Assembly (NCBI GenBank): GCA_033344775.1
Contig: JAWPMT010000004.1
Location: 1,302,001 to 1,366,000, forward strand
Direction: 5' to 3'
DNA length: 64,000 nucleotides
From: Cytophagales bacterium
Lineage (GTDB): Bacteria; Bacteroidota; Bacteroidia; Cytophagales; Cyclobacteriaceae
Made by a program: the position numbers and the translations under genes. Shown piece by piece: positions 20,302 through 29,807 of this stretch (position 1 is its first letter; every line of letters begins with the position of its first letter). Under the pieces are notes generated by a model that saw only the letters and a program-made list of their open reading frames with translations, searched no databases and was not told where the DNA came from.

Positions 20302-20954
20302 TGTCCGGATTTCAAGACTTCCGCAGCCAAAATCACGCGCTCCTTGAGTGGAATTTCTTCAATCAATAGCATCCCTGAAGCCAGAGAGTTTTTAAAATTC
20401 CTCAGGTTATAATTTCCCATTTTGAATTGTGCCGATTTCGGATCAAATATGGCCACATATTGTTCTTCCCCGTCTATTTTCACTTTTAGTTTATCTGAAT
20501 CCGAAAAGCCTACTCGAAAGGCATTTTGCATTTCTTCATTATCACTGATCTTAAGGTAATCTTCATAATGTTTTACTTTCCAGATCAATTCCTCTTGCGC
20601 GTCTCTCAGTTTGAATCCTGCATCCGAATACTTGATCACAAAAGCCACCTGATCGGAGCTATTCCTGTACTTCCGTTTATCCTCCCGAGATTGAATGCCC
20701 CATAGTTCCTTACCTTCAATCGCAACACGTACTTCATTCTCATCGAGGGCAATTTTACCGATCAGGGCATTGTCTAAAGAAGTGATGTAATATTCAGCTA
20801 GTTGTGCAGAGGCCTCTTCTCGCGGAGTGGTTGTCGCAACTCCTGCGGTTTGTTTCGCCGAACGTTCACCGGAACAACCCATAGTGGAAACAAGGAGGAT
20901 AACAGCCGCCCAAAATGATTTACTGCAAATGTTTGATGTATTCTTCGGTCTCAT
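20298..20954 (-). CDS. putative lipoprotein
   Basis: A 218-aa predicted lipoprotein: basic N-terminus, hydrophobic FWAAVILLVS, and lipobox STMGC with Cys27. After an Ala/Thr-rich linker the body (about residues 50-218) is charged and beta-rich, with no domain I can name. The start lies inside the 3' end of the upstream glycosyltransferase gene (35-bp overlap) and its end overlaps the next gene by 4 bp, so all three appear to be one operon. A role in envelope polysaccharide assembly is suggested only by position. Confidence 0.72.
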   Translation of the reverse strand: MRPKNTSNICSKSFWAAVILLVSTMGCSGERSAKQTAGVATTTPREEASAQLAEYYITSLDNALIGKIALDENEVRVAIEGKELWGIQSREDKRKYRNSSDQVAFVIKYSDAGFKLRDAQEELIWKVKHYEDYLKISDNEEMQNAFRVGFSDSDKLKVKIDGEEQYVAIFDPKSAQFKMGNYNLRNFKNSLASGMLLIEEIPLKERVILAAEVLKSGQ

Positions 20955-22008
20955 GTTCCGAGGTATATTGATTTAGAATCTTTTGTTGAAGTGCCTTCCC
21001 CATTTCTTCTCGAAATTCATGGGCAGCAAAATCATATAGTACCCTGCGACAGGCGTCAAGATCACCGGCTTTAAATAGGAGGCCATCTTTATTATGTTCT
21101 AACAGGTCTTTCATACCATCTACTGCTGACGCAATCACGGGGATGCCTAGTGCACCTGCTTCCAGCATGACATTGGGCATCCCTTCATAAAATGAGGGAA
21201 TCATCACCGCATCGCAACAGAGGTAATGTTTCATTAACTCGTACCGATCCAAAAAGGCCATGTGTGTGAAATGAATTTCATTATGGGTCAAGTCTTCTAG
21301 CAGATCCGGGTCAATGTCACCAATGAACAGGAAATGGAATTGCTCTTTGAGGTTGGTCTTACTAAATGCTTCCAAGAAGAAGTCTATTCCTTTCTTGGCT
21401 TTCAGCTGTCCCATAAAACCTAAGGTCAGTTGCGCTGATAGTTCTTGCTTCCATCTGCGCGCAAAGTCCAGCTCTCCGGGAGCAGGATCCCAATCGGAAA
21501 TTGCGATCCCATTCGGCACAAAATGCACTTCAACTTCTGGCAACCACTGATTGACCTTCCACGCTTTTTCTCTGGAAACTGAAAATACCTTTCTTGATTC
21601 CTTCAACGCATATTCCAGCGTGTCTCTTTTCCGTGGAGTAAAAATAGATGTATCAAAATCATTGCCCCGAAGAAAAGTGATCAGTTCAATTCCTAGCCAC
21701 TTTTTAAAAATCGGGGCACCAATCATAGAAAGGTAACCTCCAAATGCCACGATGTAATCAAAATCGCCTAATGTTTTGAGATAGGTCCAGGTGACATTCA
21801 GCGTATGTGCCTCACTTTCATAGTAATAAACTGGCGTCCGTCCTCCCCCTTGTTGCTGTACCCTTACCATCGGTTGTTTTTGGCTCGTAAAATGAATGAC
21901 TTCTATGATATATCCAGCCTTCCTCAAGCCATCTACAATTCGGTCACACGATTGCGCCATACCTCCACGTTGCGGCGGATAGTTTTCCGTAAGCCAGAGT
22001 AGTCTCAC
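20920..22008 (-). CDS. GT4 family glycosyltransferase
   Basis: A retaining GT-B glycosyltransferase of 362 aa that likely transfers a sugar from a nucleotide donor. N-terminal WLTENYPPQRGGMAQS is the acceptor-side Gly-rich loop; GFMGQLKAKKGIDFFLEA begins the donor domain; YEGMPNVMLEAGALGIPVIAS contains an intact E-x7-E motif. Starts are non-ATG: TTG 22014 directly follows the TAA of the upstream gene, and GTG 22008 gives the more natural MRLLWLTEN; I chose the latter. The 3' end contains the start of the lipoprotein gene. Confidence 0.88.
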   Translation of the reverse strand: MRLLWLTENYPPQRGGMAQSCDRIVDGLRKAGYIIEVIHFTSQKQPMVRVQQQGGGRTPVYYYESEAHTLNVTWTYLKTLGDFDYIVAFGGYLSMIGAPIFKKWLGIELITFLRGNDFDTSIFTPRKRDTLEYALKESRKVFSVSREKAWKVNQWLPEVEVHFVPNGIAISDWDPAPGELDFARRWKQELSAQLTLGFMGQLKAKKGIDFFLEAFSKTNLKEQFHFLFIGDIDPDLLEDLTHNEIHFTHMAFLDRYELMKHYLCCDAVMIPSFYEGMPNVMLEAGALGIPVIASAVDGMKDLLEHNKDGLLFKAGDLDACRRVLYDFAAHEFREEMGKALQQKILNQYTSEHETEEYIKHLQ

Positions 22009-22014
22009 CGCCAA

Positions 22015-23025
22015 TTAGCTATCAAAGACAGTTCCTTCATCGTCCTCGTAGGACATATCCGAAGAATCCTGATAATCCATTGAATCGTAATCATACCGGT
22101 TGAAATAAGCGCCATGCCACACATAAGCAGCCACTACCGCATCTCCATCATCGTAGATTTCCTCGCTATCACCTTCTCGTTCCCGAACCGGTTGTTCTCC
22201 TTGGGGCGTAAACTTTGCGTAAACGGATTGAATCGCATCAAAGAAATGCTTTACTGATAAAACTTCGTCCCCCAATTGCTTGATCTTTACCTTCTTTTTT
22301 GCTTCAAATTGTTCTCCATTTTGTTCGATTACCAGATCTTCGGTAGTATCTCCATTCCAAGTATACTTATCTGCAGGGAAAGACATCCTGATCAGTAAAT
22401 GATGAGTGGTCTTGGTTTTTGATTTGTATTTGACTTTACCTCGATAGTTGGTCTTTGTCCAATTTTGATCTTTAATTTCATCTTGCATTGCGAAGTTCAA
22501 CTTGACACCATCTAGCAATTGTGTTCTGGCCAGGATATAAGTCGGCGAATACAATTTCTGTTCCCTGCCTCCCATAACTGTACTCCTCCTGGGTGAAGTG
22601 TCCCGAGAATCCCGAAAATCCAACGTGGCCGCAAGTCTGGCATTACCACCCGCTTTATCCATTAAGACCTGCAGGATCGGGAAAAAGAATAATCTCAGGT
22701 AGTTATTAAGGTCTTCTTCATCAAGTTTTCGGATCCTCCAAAAGCCAAAACCTGTTATCGCTATCGACAGACCTATCAGGGCAATGATCCAATTCTCTTT
22801 TTGAACAACCATGAAAATGATCGAACCAATGATACCTACGATTCCCGTAATGGTGATCCATTTAAAGATGGTGTGATTAAGATCATCAAGCTTATCAAGA
22901 AGTGTCAGGTTTTTAAAGAAGCTGACCCATTCTTTGACCTTACGGGTATCACTGATAATTTTTTGTTTATAAAAGGCGAGTTGGTCTGGAGTTAGCGACG
23001 CCCGTATTTTCTTGGCTTTCGGCAT
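22015..23025 (-). CDS. two-TM protein of unknown function
   Basis: A 336-aa protein. Residues 1-50 are basic and helical, two TM helices follow (about 54-74 and 79-97), and a 240-residue soluble domain comes after them. The soluble part has a Lys-rich middle (KYKSKTKTTHHLLIRMSFP), then a charged, Asp/Tyr/Ser-rich tail (about 300-336). No signal peptide and no named domain; I do not recognise it. The TAA stop immediately precedes the next gene's start, and its own ATG follows directly on the stop of a decayed glycosyltransferase fragment. A membrane-anchored accessory protein of the glycosyltransferase block is one guess. Confidence 0.7.
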   Translation of the reverse strand: MPKAKKIRASLTPDQLAFYKQKIISDTRKVKEWVSFFKNLTLLDKLDDLNHTIFKWITITGIVGIIGSIIFMVVQKENWIIALIGLSIAITGFGFWRIRKLDEEDLNNYLRLFFFPILQVLMDKAGGNARLAATLDFRDSRDTSPRRSTVMGGREQKLYSPTYILARTQLLDGVKLNFAMQDEIKDQNWTKTNYRGKVKYKSKTKTTHHLLIRMSFPADKYTWNGDTTEDLVIEQNGEQFEAKKKVKIKQLGDEVLSVKHFFDAIQSVYAKFTPQGEQPVREREGDSEEIYDDGDAVVAAYVWHGAYFNRYDYDSMDYQDSSDMSYEDDEGTVFDS

Positions 23026-23106
23026 TTAATGCAGTATTTGTTCGGCTAGGCTCAAGTTAAAATAAAACTTAGAAAGTTGTTGATCGATCTTTTCATCACA
23101 ACATCT
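23026..23106 (-). pseudogene. C-terminal remnant of a second glycosyltransferase gene
   Basis: The minus strand reads DEKIDQQLSKFYFNLSLAE before TAA at 23026-23028. This copies the end of the intact glycosyltransferase just upstream (WDKIDQQLSEFYHNLL). At DNA level 23062-23091 matches 23230-23259 at 28 of 30 bases. The frame closes upstream at a TGA about 27 codons back with no start codon, so only the tail remains. The TAA abuts the ATG of the next gene, the spacing expected for a former operon neighbour. It is a decayed paralogue, or a partial duplication of the gene end. Confidence 0.65.
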
Positions 23107-23199
23107 TCTTAAGCTTCATACTGTTCAAAAGATAATCCTGAGCCATCTTGGTAGTTCCTCTGAAAGCGAGACCTTTACTTGTTTAGAGTTGGTCATTGT

Positions 23200-24351
23200 C
23201 TACAGAAAGTCTGCAACAAGTAAGTTATGATAAAACTCAGAAAGTTGTTGATCTATCTTATCCCAGGTGTACTGTTTTTCGAATTGACTTTTGGCACTAC
23301 TAGCCAATTCGATACCATGCTGCGGGTAATCCACTAGAACCCGGACCGCACGAGCCAATTCGGCCGGACGATCTGGTCGCACAAACCTTGCTTGCTTGTC
23401 ATTGATGATTTCTCTCACTACAGGTAAATCGGAAGCTATCACTGGCGTTCCACAGGCCATGCTTTCAAATATCTTCAACGGCGAACAACCTTGTTCCAGG
23501 TTACGACTGCATTCCGTCAAAGGTGCCAGGGTACACACTGCGTGTTGTAGGATCTGAAACAGCTTAGGTTTCGATAACTGATGTTTCCAAATCACCTGAT
23601 CTTCCAGTCCCAAACGCCGCACTAGTTTCTGATAGGGGCGAGCAAATTTTTCTTTATGCGCTGAGCAAATCACCAGCTTTAAGTCAGGTTTGTCCCTTAA
23701 GTATTGCAAAGCCTTGATGGCCACATCCACTCCCTGCCATGGCTGTAAGGCGCCAAAGTAAACCACATAATTCTCCGGTAAACTCCTGGGTCTCTTAAAT
23801 GACTTGACAGGCTCCGCCCCATTAGATATCACCGTAACTTTCTCCGATTGAACACCACGCTTTTCAAGGTGGGACTTGATCACTTGCGAAGGGCAAATCA
23901 GGTGATCCGATTCATGGATGCACCTATCTTCCAGGTCCTGGATTTTGTAGAGTGTTTCCTTGGCAATATGCCGAAACCGATAAGGCAACTCAATGGATGG
24001 TAAGCCATTGACTTCAAAAACCGTTTCAATATGTGGCCTTTCCAGCAAGGGTAACCCTCCCCAGATATCTCTAAAGTGTCCTAATCGTAATTGATATTGC
24101 GACTCCAAAATATCATCCACCCATTCCGAAAAAGCCGTGGCGCGTCGAAGGAAATTACTTTCTTCTTTGTCAAAAGTTATATGTTTTCGAGGGGACCTGA
24201 TCCATTGCCTTCGCTGCCCCTTGAGTGTAAGTAACATTGTTTCACCAAAAGCCTTGCTTAAAACCCGTGAAGCTTTCTCTATATGGATGTACGATCCTTT
24301 ATAAGAGGGAAAAGGGTCAAAGGTGACATATACGGAATGATAGGAGCGCAA
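23200..24351 (-). CDS. GT4 family glycosyltransferase
   Basis: A GT-B glycosyltransferase of about 383 aa. VYVTFDPFPSYKGSYIHIEKAS forms the N-terminal loop (written in part), VVYFGALQPWQGVDVAIKAL opens the donor domain, and GCSPLKIFESMACGTPVIASDLP is the donor-binding motif of the subfamily with SPLK-x-FE. The open frame extends up to 24423, but that part runs through the rplQ terminator, so the likely start is TTG 24351 (MRSYHSVYVTFD). It follows the terminator, so it needs its own promoter, which I could not find. First intact gene of the block inserted between rplQ and carA. Confidence 0.85.
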   Translation of the reverse strand: MRSYHSVYVTFDPFPSYKGSYIHIEKASRVLSKAFGETMLLTLKGQRRQWIRSPRKHITFDKEESNFLRRATAFSEWVDDILESQYQLRLGHFRDIWGGLPLLERPHIETVFEVNGLPSIELPYRFRHIAKETLYKIQDLEDRCIHESDHLICPSQVIKSHLEKRGVQSEKVTVISNGAEPVKSFKRPRSLPENYVVYFGALQPWQGVDVAIKALQYLRDKPDLKLVICSAHKEKFARPYQKLVRRLGLEDQVIWKHQLSKPKLFQILQHAVCTLAPLTECSRNLEQGCSPLKIFESMACGTPVIASDLPVVREIINDKQARFVRPDRPAELARAVRVLVDYPQHGIELASSAKSQFEKQYTWDKIDQQLSEFYHNLLVADFL

Positions 24352-24379
24352 CTTGCAGTACTTAGTAACGAAAAGGCAT

Positions 24380-24408
24380 AAAAAAAGGGAACAAGATAGC
24401 TTGTTCCC
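24380..24408 (-). terminator. terminator after rplQ
   Basis: GGGAACAAG pairs with CTTGTTCCC (24387-24395 with 24400-24408; 9-bp stem, 4-nt loop), followed on the minus strand by seven T (24386-24380). Marks the end of the alpha/spc ribosomal transcript. Confidence 0.88.
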
Positions 24409-24432
24409 TTCTAATATGATCAAGTGATTAAA

Positions 24433-25041
24433 TCACTCTCCTTCTTTCTTCTCTTCTCCTTCCGCATCCTCTGCAGGGGCTTCCGGAGCTTCTTCTGTAG
24501 CCTCAGCAGCAGGTGCCTCTTCAACTACTGCTTCTGCTTCTGCCTCTACTTCTGCTTCTGGTGCATCTTCCACTACCACTGCATCTTCAACAGCTGTAGT
24601 TGCTTCTTCCTTCTTCTTACCAGAACCTCTTCTTGATCTTCTGGTCTTCGCTTTAGCAGGTGCTTTTTCTTCAAGCAATAACTCGTTAAAGTCTACCAAC
24701 TCCATGACACACATTTCCGCGTTATCACCCAATCTGGCGCCTAACTTCAAGATTCTTGTGTAACCACCAGGTCTTGCTGCTACTTTCTCAGCAACGTTAG
24801 AGAACAACTCAGTTACGCTCTCTTTGTCCTGCAAGTAAGAGAATACTACTCTTCTTGAATGGGTGGTATCATTCTTTGCCTTTGTGATCAAAGGCTCGAT
24901 GTACTTTCGTAAAGCTTTTGCTTTAGCAACTGTGGTGTTGATCCGCTTGTGCTTGATCAACGAGGAGGCCATATTAGATAGCATGGCACTTCTGTGAGAA
25001 GCCGTTCTCCCCAAGTGATTGAATTTCTTCCCGTGTCTCAT
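24433..25041 (-). CDS. rplQ: 50S ribosomal protein L17 with long acidic tail
   Basis: Core L17 (residues 1-120: [61 protein letters not shown]) sits near the peptide exit tunnel of the 50S subunit. The rest, about 80 residues, is a low-complexity tail: first basic ([13 protein letters not shown]) and then rich in Glu, Ala, Val and Pro. Such tails are usual in Bacteroidota L17, but the composition makes this one prone to length variation. It is coupled to rpoA by a TAATG overlap and ends the ribosomal block before the terminator at 24380. Confidence 0.97.
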   Translation of the reverse strand: MRHGKKFNHLGRTASHRSAMLSNMASSLIKHKRINTTVAKAKALRKYIEPLITKAKNDTTHSRRVVFSYLQDKESVTELFSNVAEKVAARPGGYTRILKLGARLGDNAEMCVMELVDFNELLLEEKAPAKAKTRRSRRGSGKKKEEATTAVEDAVVVEDAPEAEVEAEAEAVVEEAPAAEATEEAPEAPAEDAEGEEKKEGE

Positions 25042-26030
25042 TATTCCTCGTCCAGTTTATATTTTGAAAGATCCATACCGAAAGTCAGACCTTTGTCAGC
25101 TACTAATTGTTCCAATTCCGCCAGAGACTTCTTACCGAAGTTTCTGAATTTCATCATGTCAGAGATTTCCAATGACACCAAATCACCCAGGCTTCGTACG
25201 TCAGCTGCTTTCAGGCAGTTGTAAGCACGAACTGAAAGATCCAAGTCATTCAGAGAGCTCTTAAGCAGCTTTCTCATGTGAAGCAATTCTTCATCAACCT
25301 GCTCTGGCTCACCTTTCTCTTGTGTCTCAAGGATCATGTTCTGATCAGAGAACAACATGAAGTGTTGGATCAAAATATTTGCTGCACCTTTCAATGCATT
25401 TTCAGGGTGGATAGAGCCATCTGTTTCTATGTCAATGATCAATTGCTCATAGTCAGTCTTTTGCTCAACCCTCGTATTTTCAACGCTGTACTTTACGTTT
25501 TTGATTGGCGTAAAGATCGAGTCGATGGCAATAGAGCCGAAGTTCTGCTCTGCGGGCTTATTCTCCTCAGCAGGCACATAACCTCTTCCTTTCTCGATGG
25601 TCAATTCCATCTCGAACTGTGCTGAATTATCTAGGTTACAGATAACATGGTCAGGATTCAGGATCTCAAAAGAGGTCGTAACAGCTGCCAGATCACCAGC
25701 AGTCAATTGCGTCTTGTTCGCTACAGATACAGTAATGGTATTATCAACAACATCTGTGATCTTCTTGAAACGAACCATTTTCAGGTTCAGAATGATCTCA
25801 GTAACATCCTCAACTACTCCTTCGATTGAAGAGAATTCGTGCAATACACCAGGGATTTTCACCCCAGTGATGGCATATCCTTCCAGTGAAGAAAGGAGAA
25901 TTCTTCTTAACGCATTACCAACTGTTACTCCGTATCCTTTTTCTAGTGGCTTGAAAGTAAACAGACCATGAAAATCGTCTGCCTTTTCCATCACCACTTT
26001 CTCCGGCATTTGAAATGCTAGAATAGACAT
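25041..26030 (-). CDS. rpoA: RNA polymerase alpha subunit
   Basis: Scaffold subunit of RNA polymerase; dimerises through its N-terminal domain and binds upstream promoter DNA and activators through its C-terminal domain. 329 aa, normal. N-terminal part: [30 protein letters not shown]-terminal domain (about 250-320) has [23 protein letters not shown] and [15 protein letters not shown]. Lies between rpsD and rplQ, with TAATG overlap to rplQ. Confidence 0.99.
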   Translation of the reverse strand: MSILAFQMPEKVVMEKADDFHGLFTFKPLEKGYGVTVGNALRRILLSSLEGYAITGVKIPGVLHEFSSIEGVVEDVTEIILNLKMVRFKKITDVVDNTITVSVANKTQLTAGDLAAVTTSFEILNPDHVICNLDNSAQFEMELTIEKGRGYVPAEENKPAEQNFGSIAIDSIFTPIKNVKYSVENTRVEQKTDYEQLIIDIETDGSIHPENALKGAANILIQHFMLFSDQNMILETQEKGEPEQVDEELLHMRKLLKSSLNDLDLSVRAYNCLKAADVRSLGDLVSLEISDMMKFRNFGKKSLAELEQLVADKGLTFGMDLSKYKLDEE

Positions 26031-26061
26031 ATTCTTAGGAATTAAATATTGTTAATAATTA

Positions 26062-26667
26062 TTACTTAGAGTACAATTCGACGATCAACTGCTCTTTGAT
26101 GTTCTCAGGAATTTCTTCCCTTGAAGGAGCATTTAGGAACTTGCCTAAATAATCGGTCGGATTCCACTCAAGCCATGAGTATTTCTGTGCACTATGAGCT
26201 GCTAAGCTGTTAGACACTACCTCAAGTGACTTTGATTTTTCACGCACACCTACTACATCGTTGGCACGTAGTGTGACAGAAGGGATATTTACAATCTCTC
26301 CATTTACTGTAATGTGTTTATGTAGTACAAGCTGACGAGCTGCTCTTCTTGTAGGTGCAATTCCTAAGCGATATACAGTGTTATCGAGTCTTGACTCCAA
26401 TAACTGAAGTAAAACCTCACCTGTAATACCACTCTTTCTTGACGCCTTGTCGAAGATATTAGAGAATTGTCGCTCTAATACGCCATAAGTGTACTTGGCC
26501 TTCTGCTTTTCAGCAAGCTGTATTGCATATTCAGATTGCTTTTTTCTTCTACCACGACCATGCTGTCCTGGAGGATAAGCCTTCTTTTGGAGCGTTTTAC
26601 TTGGTCCAAAAATTGGCTCATTGAATTTTCTGGCAATCTTGGTTTTCGGCCCGGTGTATCTAGCCAT
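26062..26667 (-). CDS. rpsD: 30S ribosomal protein S4
   Basis: Primary 16S rRNA-binding protein and ribosomal-operon autoregulator in many bacteria. 201 aa. [24 protein letters not shown] start, [20 protein letters not shown], and the S4 RNA-binding domain (residues about 93-155) with [31 protein letters not shown]. No Cys4 zinc motif at the N-terminus, so it is a zinc-free form. Part of rpsM-rpsK-rpsD-rpoA-rplQ. Confidence 0.98.
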   Translation of the reverse strand: MARYTGPKTKIARKFNEPIFGPSKTLQKKAYPPGQHGRGRRKKQSEYAIQLAEKQKAKYTYGVLERQFSNIFDKASRKSGITGEVLLQLLESRLDNTVYRLGIAPTRRAARQLVLHKHITVNGEIVNIPSVTLRANDVVGVREKSKSLEVVSNSLAAHSAQKYSWLEWNPTDYLGKFLNAPSREEIPENIKEQLIVELYSK

Positions 26668-26687
26668 ATCTTTCTCTTATATAACCT

Positions 26688-27080
26688 TTAAACTCTTCTT
26701 CTTTTTGGTGGTCGACATCCATTGTGAGGAAGCGGCGTAACGTCTTTGATCATCGTCACATCAATTCCAATGTTCTGGATGGTTCTGATTGCAGACTCAC
26801 GTCCTGCACCAGGGCCTTTTACGAATACTTCCGCCTTTCTCATTCCCAAATCGTAAGCAGCCTGAGCACAATCCTGTGCCGCTACCTGAGCCGCATAAGG
26901 AGTGTTCTTTTTAGAACCTTTGAATCCTTTTTTGCCTGCGGATGCCCAAGAGATCACCTGACCCTGAAGATTGGTCATAGAAATGATGATGTTGTTGAAG
27001 GTTGCTTGAATGTGAACCTGTCCAACAGGTTCTACAACCACAACTCTCTTCTTCGCTTTATCTTTTCTTTTCTGAGCCAT
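26688..27080 (-). CDS. rpsK: 30S ribosomal protein S11
   Basis: Binds the 30S platform near the E site. 130 aa, with [41 protein letters not shown] and the conserved end [11 protein letters not shown]. Follows rpsM by 9 bp, 20 bp before rpsD. Confidence 0.98.
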   Translation of the reverse strand: MAQKRKDKAKKRVVVVEPVGQVHIQATFNNIIISMTNLQGQVISWASAGKKGFKGSKKNTPYAAQVAAQDCAQAAYDLGMRKAEVFVKGPGAGRESAIRTIQNIGIDVTMIKDVTPLPHNGCRPPKRRRV

Positions 27081-27089
27081 GCTTAACTA

Positions 27090-27467
27090 TTATTTAGTTG
27101 CTTTCTTCTTGTTAGCAACTGTTTTTCTACGTCCCTTTCTTGTTCGGGAATTATTCTTGGTACGCTGACCTCTCAAAGGAAGTCCTTTTCTGTGTCTCAA
27201 ACCTCGGTAGCATCCGATATCCATCAATCGTTTGATGCTCAGCTGCACTTCAGACTTAAGTACACCTTCCACTTTGTAGTTTTCTGCGATGATAGCACGG
27301 ATCTTACCTGCTTCTTCTTCAGTCCACTCGTGGATCTTTTTGTTTGGATCAACCCCAGCTTCAGCAAGGATACTTTGGGCACTACTTTTACCTATTCCGA
27401 AAATGTAGGTAAGGCCGATTTCACCCCTTTTGTTATCTGGCACATCTACGCCTGCGATTCTAGCCAT
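27090..27467 (-). CDS. rpsM: 30S ribosomal protein S13
   Basis: Small-subunit head protein contacting the 50S subunit and P-site tRNA. 125 aa: [49 protein letters not shown], basic tail [15 protein letters not shown]. 3 bp downstream of rpmJ. Confidence 0.98.
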   Translation of the reverse strand: MARIAGVDVPDNKRGEIGLTYIFGIGKSSAQSILAEAGVDPNKKIHEWTEEEAGKIRAIIAENYKVEGVLKSEVQLSIKRLMDIGCYRGLRHRKGLPLRGQRTKNNSRTRKGRRKTVANKKKATK

Positions 27468-27470
27468 GTC

Positions 27471-27587
27471 TTATCCTTGTCTTTGTTTAAACTTTGGGTT
27501 TTTCTTATTGATTACATAAAGTTTACCCTTGCGTCGGATAACCTTGCAATCTGCACTTCTCTTCTTGATGGATGCTCTAACTTTCAT
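27471..27587 (-). CDS. rpmJ: 50S ribosomal protein L36, zinc-free type
   Basis: A 38-aa protein read directly from the minus strand (start 27587, TAA 27471-27473), beginning [20 protein letters not shown] and ending [11 protein letters not shown]. In zinc-binding L36 three Cys and one His bind the metal; here only one Cys (Cys14) remains, the other positions being Ser, Asn and Phe, so it is the metal-free C- form. Sits in the conserved infA-rpmJ-rpsM order. Confidence 0.95.
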   Translation of the reverse strand: MKVRASIKKRSADCKVIRRKGKLYVINKKNPKFKQRQG

Positions 27588-27635
27588 TTTTCAGTTTCTT
27601 TTAGACCTGTTGGCAGTTTTACCTTCCTCAAGGGC

Positions 27636-27854
27636 TTATTTATATCTGTATACAATCCTTCCTTTCGTTAGATCGTACGGAGACATTTCTAATTTGACTT
27701 TATCTCCAGGTAGAATCTTGATGTAGTGCATCCTCATCTTTCCTGAGATATGTGCGATCACTTCGTGACCGTTTTCCAACTCTACGCGGAACATTGCATT
27801 GGACAAAGCCTCTACAATTTTTCCATCTTGTTCTATGGATTGCTGCTTTGCCAT
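27636..27854 (-). CDS. infA: translation initiation factor IF-1
   Basis: 72-aa OB-fold protein that occupies the ribosomal A site during initiation. Sequence features: [48 protein letters not shown] and the [13 protein letters not shown] end. Its ATG overlaps the secY stop (TAATG), suggesting coupled translation. Confidence 0.98.
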   Translation of the reverse strand: MAKQQSIEQDGKIVEALSNAMFRVELENGHEVIAHISGKMRMHYIKILPGDKVKLEMSPYDLTKGRIVYRYK

Positions 27855-29170
27855 TATGCTACTGCCGCGTTTTGAGTTCTACCTTTTACTTTTCCGGACT
27901 TCATCATTCCTTCATAGTGTCTCATCAACAGATAGCTTTCGATCTGCTGCAACGTATCAAGGATCACTCCTACCATGATCAGCAATGACGTACCTCCATA
28001 GAAGGTTGCAAAGTCTCTGCTTACCCCTGCAATAATTGCAAAGGCAGGAAGGATGGCGATGACCGCCAGGAAAACAGACCCGGGTAAGGTTACCCGAGAC
28101 AGTATTCTATCTATGAATTCGGAAGTCTGCTTACCTGGCTTTACACCAGGAATGAATCCACCGTTTCTCTTCATGTCATCGGCAATCTGACTTGGATTGA
28201 TGGTGATTGCTGTATAGAAGAAGGTGAAAAGGATGATCAAGGTACCGAACGCTACGTTATACTGCCAAGTCTCAATTTGAGAGAAGGTAGTGGCAATGTA
28301 GCTCGCTGTATCACTGCTATCTGCCCAGTATCCTGCTACCATGGAAGGTAAGAACATAAGAGACTGTGCAAAAATGATCGGCATTACCCCTGCAGAATTC
28401 ACTTTTAATGGAATGTACTGTCTTTGACCTCCGTACACCTTATTACCAACCACTTGTTTGGCATACTGCACGGGAATCCGTCGAATAGCCTGCGTCAATG
28501 CTACCGTTACCAGTACTACAAAGAACAAGGCTACTAATTCGATAACAAGAATCAACGCCTGGCTTAATCCTCTTGATAAAGCTTCTGCGACAATACTTGC
28601 TGGGAATCTGGAAATGATACCGATCATGATTAGCATCGAGATTCCGTTTCCAATTCCTTTGTCAGTAATTTTCTCTCCCAACCACATACAGAAGATCGTT
28701 CCTGAAGTCAGGATGATTACTGCCGAGATTTTGAAGAAGAATGGGTTAGCAACAACGATGGCTTCTGCTGGAATAGTGGTTAAATAACCAAAAGACTGAG
28801 CCAAACAGATGAAGATCGTCAATACTCGAGTGATTTGATTGATTTTCTTTCGACCACTGTCGCCCTCTTTCTGTAGTCTCTGGAAATAAGGAACAGCCAC
28901 TGTCATCAGCTGCAACACAATGGATGCAGAAATATAAGGCATGATCCCTAATCCGAAGATGGAAGCTTTTAGGAAAGCTCCGCCCAGGAAGGTGTTTAAC
29001 AAACCGAAAATACCTTCAGCTGAGGCATTCAATTTAGACGGATCAACTCCAGGTAGCGTCACGAAGGACCCTAGTCTGAAAATAATAAGAAATCCTAAGG
29101 TGTTTAGGATTTTCATTTTCAGCTCCTCAATGGAGAAGATGTTTTTTATGGTCTGAAAAAATCTTTTCAT
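27854..29170 (-). CDS. secY: preprotein translocase subunit SecY
   Basis: The protein-conducting channel of the Sec translocon in the inner membrane. 438 aa, ten predicted TM helices. Conserved parts: [39 protein letters not shown] (plug side), [12 protein letters not shown] and the cytoplasmic loop with [12 protein letters not shown]. Between rplO and infA as usual in the spc operon; secE is at 52969. Confidence 0.98.
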   Translation of the reverse strand: MKRFFQTIKNIFSIEELKMKILNTLGFLIIFRLGSFVTLPGVDPSKLNASAEGIFGLLNTFLGGAFLKASIFGLGIMPYISASIVLQLMTVAVPYFQRLQKEGDSGRKKINQITRVLTIFICLAQSFGYLTTIPAEAIVVANPFFFKISAVIILTSGTIFCMWLGEKITDKGIGNGISMLIMIGIISRFPASIVAEALSRGLSQALILVIELVALFFVVLVTVALTQAIRRIPVQYAKQVVGNKVYGGQRQYIPLKVNSAGVMPIIFAQSLMFLPSMVAGYWADSSDTASYIATTFSQIETWQYNVAFGTLIILFTFFYTAITINPSQIADDMKRNGGFIPGVKPGKQTSEFIDRILSRVTLPGSVFLAVIAILPAFAIIAGVSRDFATFYGGTSLLIMVGVILDTLQQIESYLLMRHYEGMMKSGKVKGRTQNAAVA

Positions 29171-29620
29171 CTACTCTTCGATCGTAATGGTTCCACCAGC
29201 TTTCTCGATAGCCGCTTTTGCAGACTCTGAGAATTTGTTGGCAGTAATTGTCAATGCAGCAGTCAACTCTCCCCTACCTAAGATCTTGATTACATCATTT
29301 GATCCTGCAAGGCCATTTTCCTTCAATACCGTAGTGTTGATCTCAGTGATGCCTTTGTCTTCGTTCAATTTCTGAAGCGTATCAAGGTTGATTGGCTTCA
29401 TTACAACTTTATTGTTGTTCTTGAATCCAAACTTAGGAACACGTCTTTGAAGAGGCATTTGTCCACCTTCAAAACCGATCTTTCTAGAGTATCCTGAACG
29501 AGACTTAGCTCCTTTATGGCCTCTTGTGGAAGTACCACCTCTACCAGATCCCTGGCCTCTACCAATTCGCTTTCGACTTTTAGTCGAACCTTCTGCGGGC
29601 TTTAATGTTTCTAGTCTCAT
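29171..29620 (-). CDS. rplO: 50S ribosomal protein L15
   Basis: 149 aa large-subunit protein: N-terminal basic, Gly-rich KRIGRGQGSGRGGTSTRGHKGAKSRSGY, FEGGQMPLQRRVPKFGF, and a globular C-terminal part. Its TAG stop directly precedes the secY ATG with no gap. Confidence 0.98.
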   Translation of the reverse strand: MRLETLKPAEGSTKSRKRIGRGQGSGRGGTSTRGHKGAKSRSGYSRKIGFEGGQMPLQRRVPKFGFKNNNKVVMKPINLDTLQKLNEDKGITEINTTVLKENGLAGSNDVIKILGRGELTAALTITANKFSESAKAAIEKAGGTITIEE

Positions 29621-29622
29621 TC

Positions 29623-29802
29623 TTAAAGTTCTTTTACCTCAACGAGGTGAGCTACTGTGTCAATCATCCCCTGGATTTGAGGATTTAATTCTTTTTCTAC
29701 GGTCCGGTTGATTTTTCCCAGTCCCAAAGCTTCAATGGTGCGTCTTTGATTAGACGGACGTTTGATCGTGCTACGCACTTGTGTAATTGCTACTTTTGCC
29801 AT
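29623..29802 (-). CDS. rpmD: 50S ribosomal protein L30
   Basis: A 59-aa protein read directly from the minus strand (start 29802, TAA 29623-29625): begins [20 protein letters not shown], then [20 protein letters not shown] and ends HLVEVKEL. This is the standard short bacterial L30. Lies 2 bp upstream of rplO and 5 bp downstream of rpsE. Confidence 0.95.
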   Translation of the reverse strand: MAKVAITQVRSTIKRPSNQRRTIEALGLGKINRTVEKELNPQIQGMIDTVAHLVEVKEL

Positions 29803-29807
29803 TACTC

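Noticed and set aside
22015-24351. Defence or mobile element in the glycosyltransferase block
   Set aside because: No transposase, integrase, nuclease or inverted-repeat ends; all named genes are glycan-type.
24352-24423. Longer N-terminus of the glycosyltransferase at 23200
   Set aside because: This part is the rplQ terminator hairpin; the family N-terminus begins after TTG 24351.
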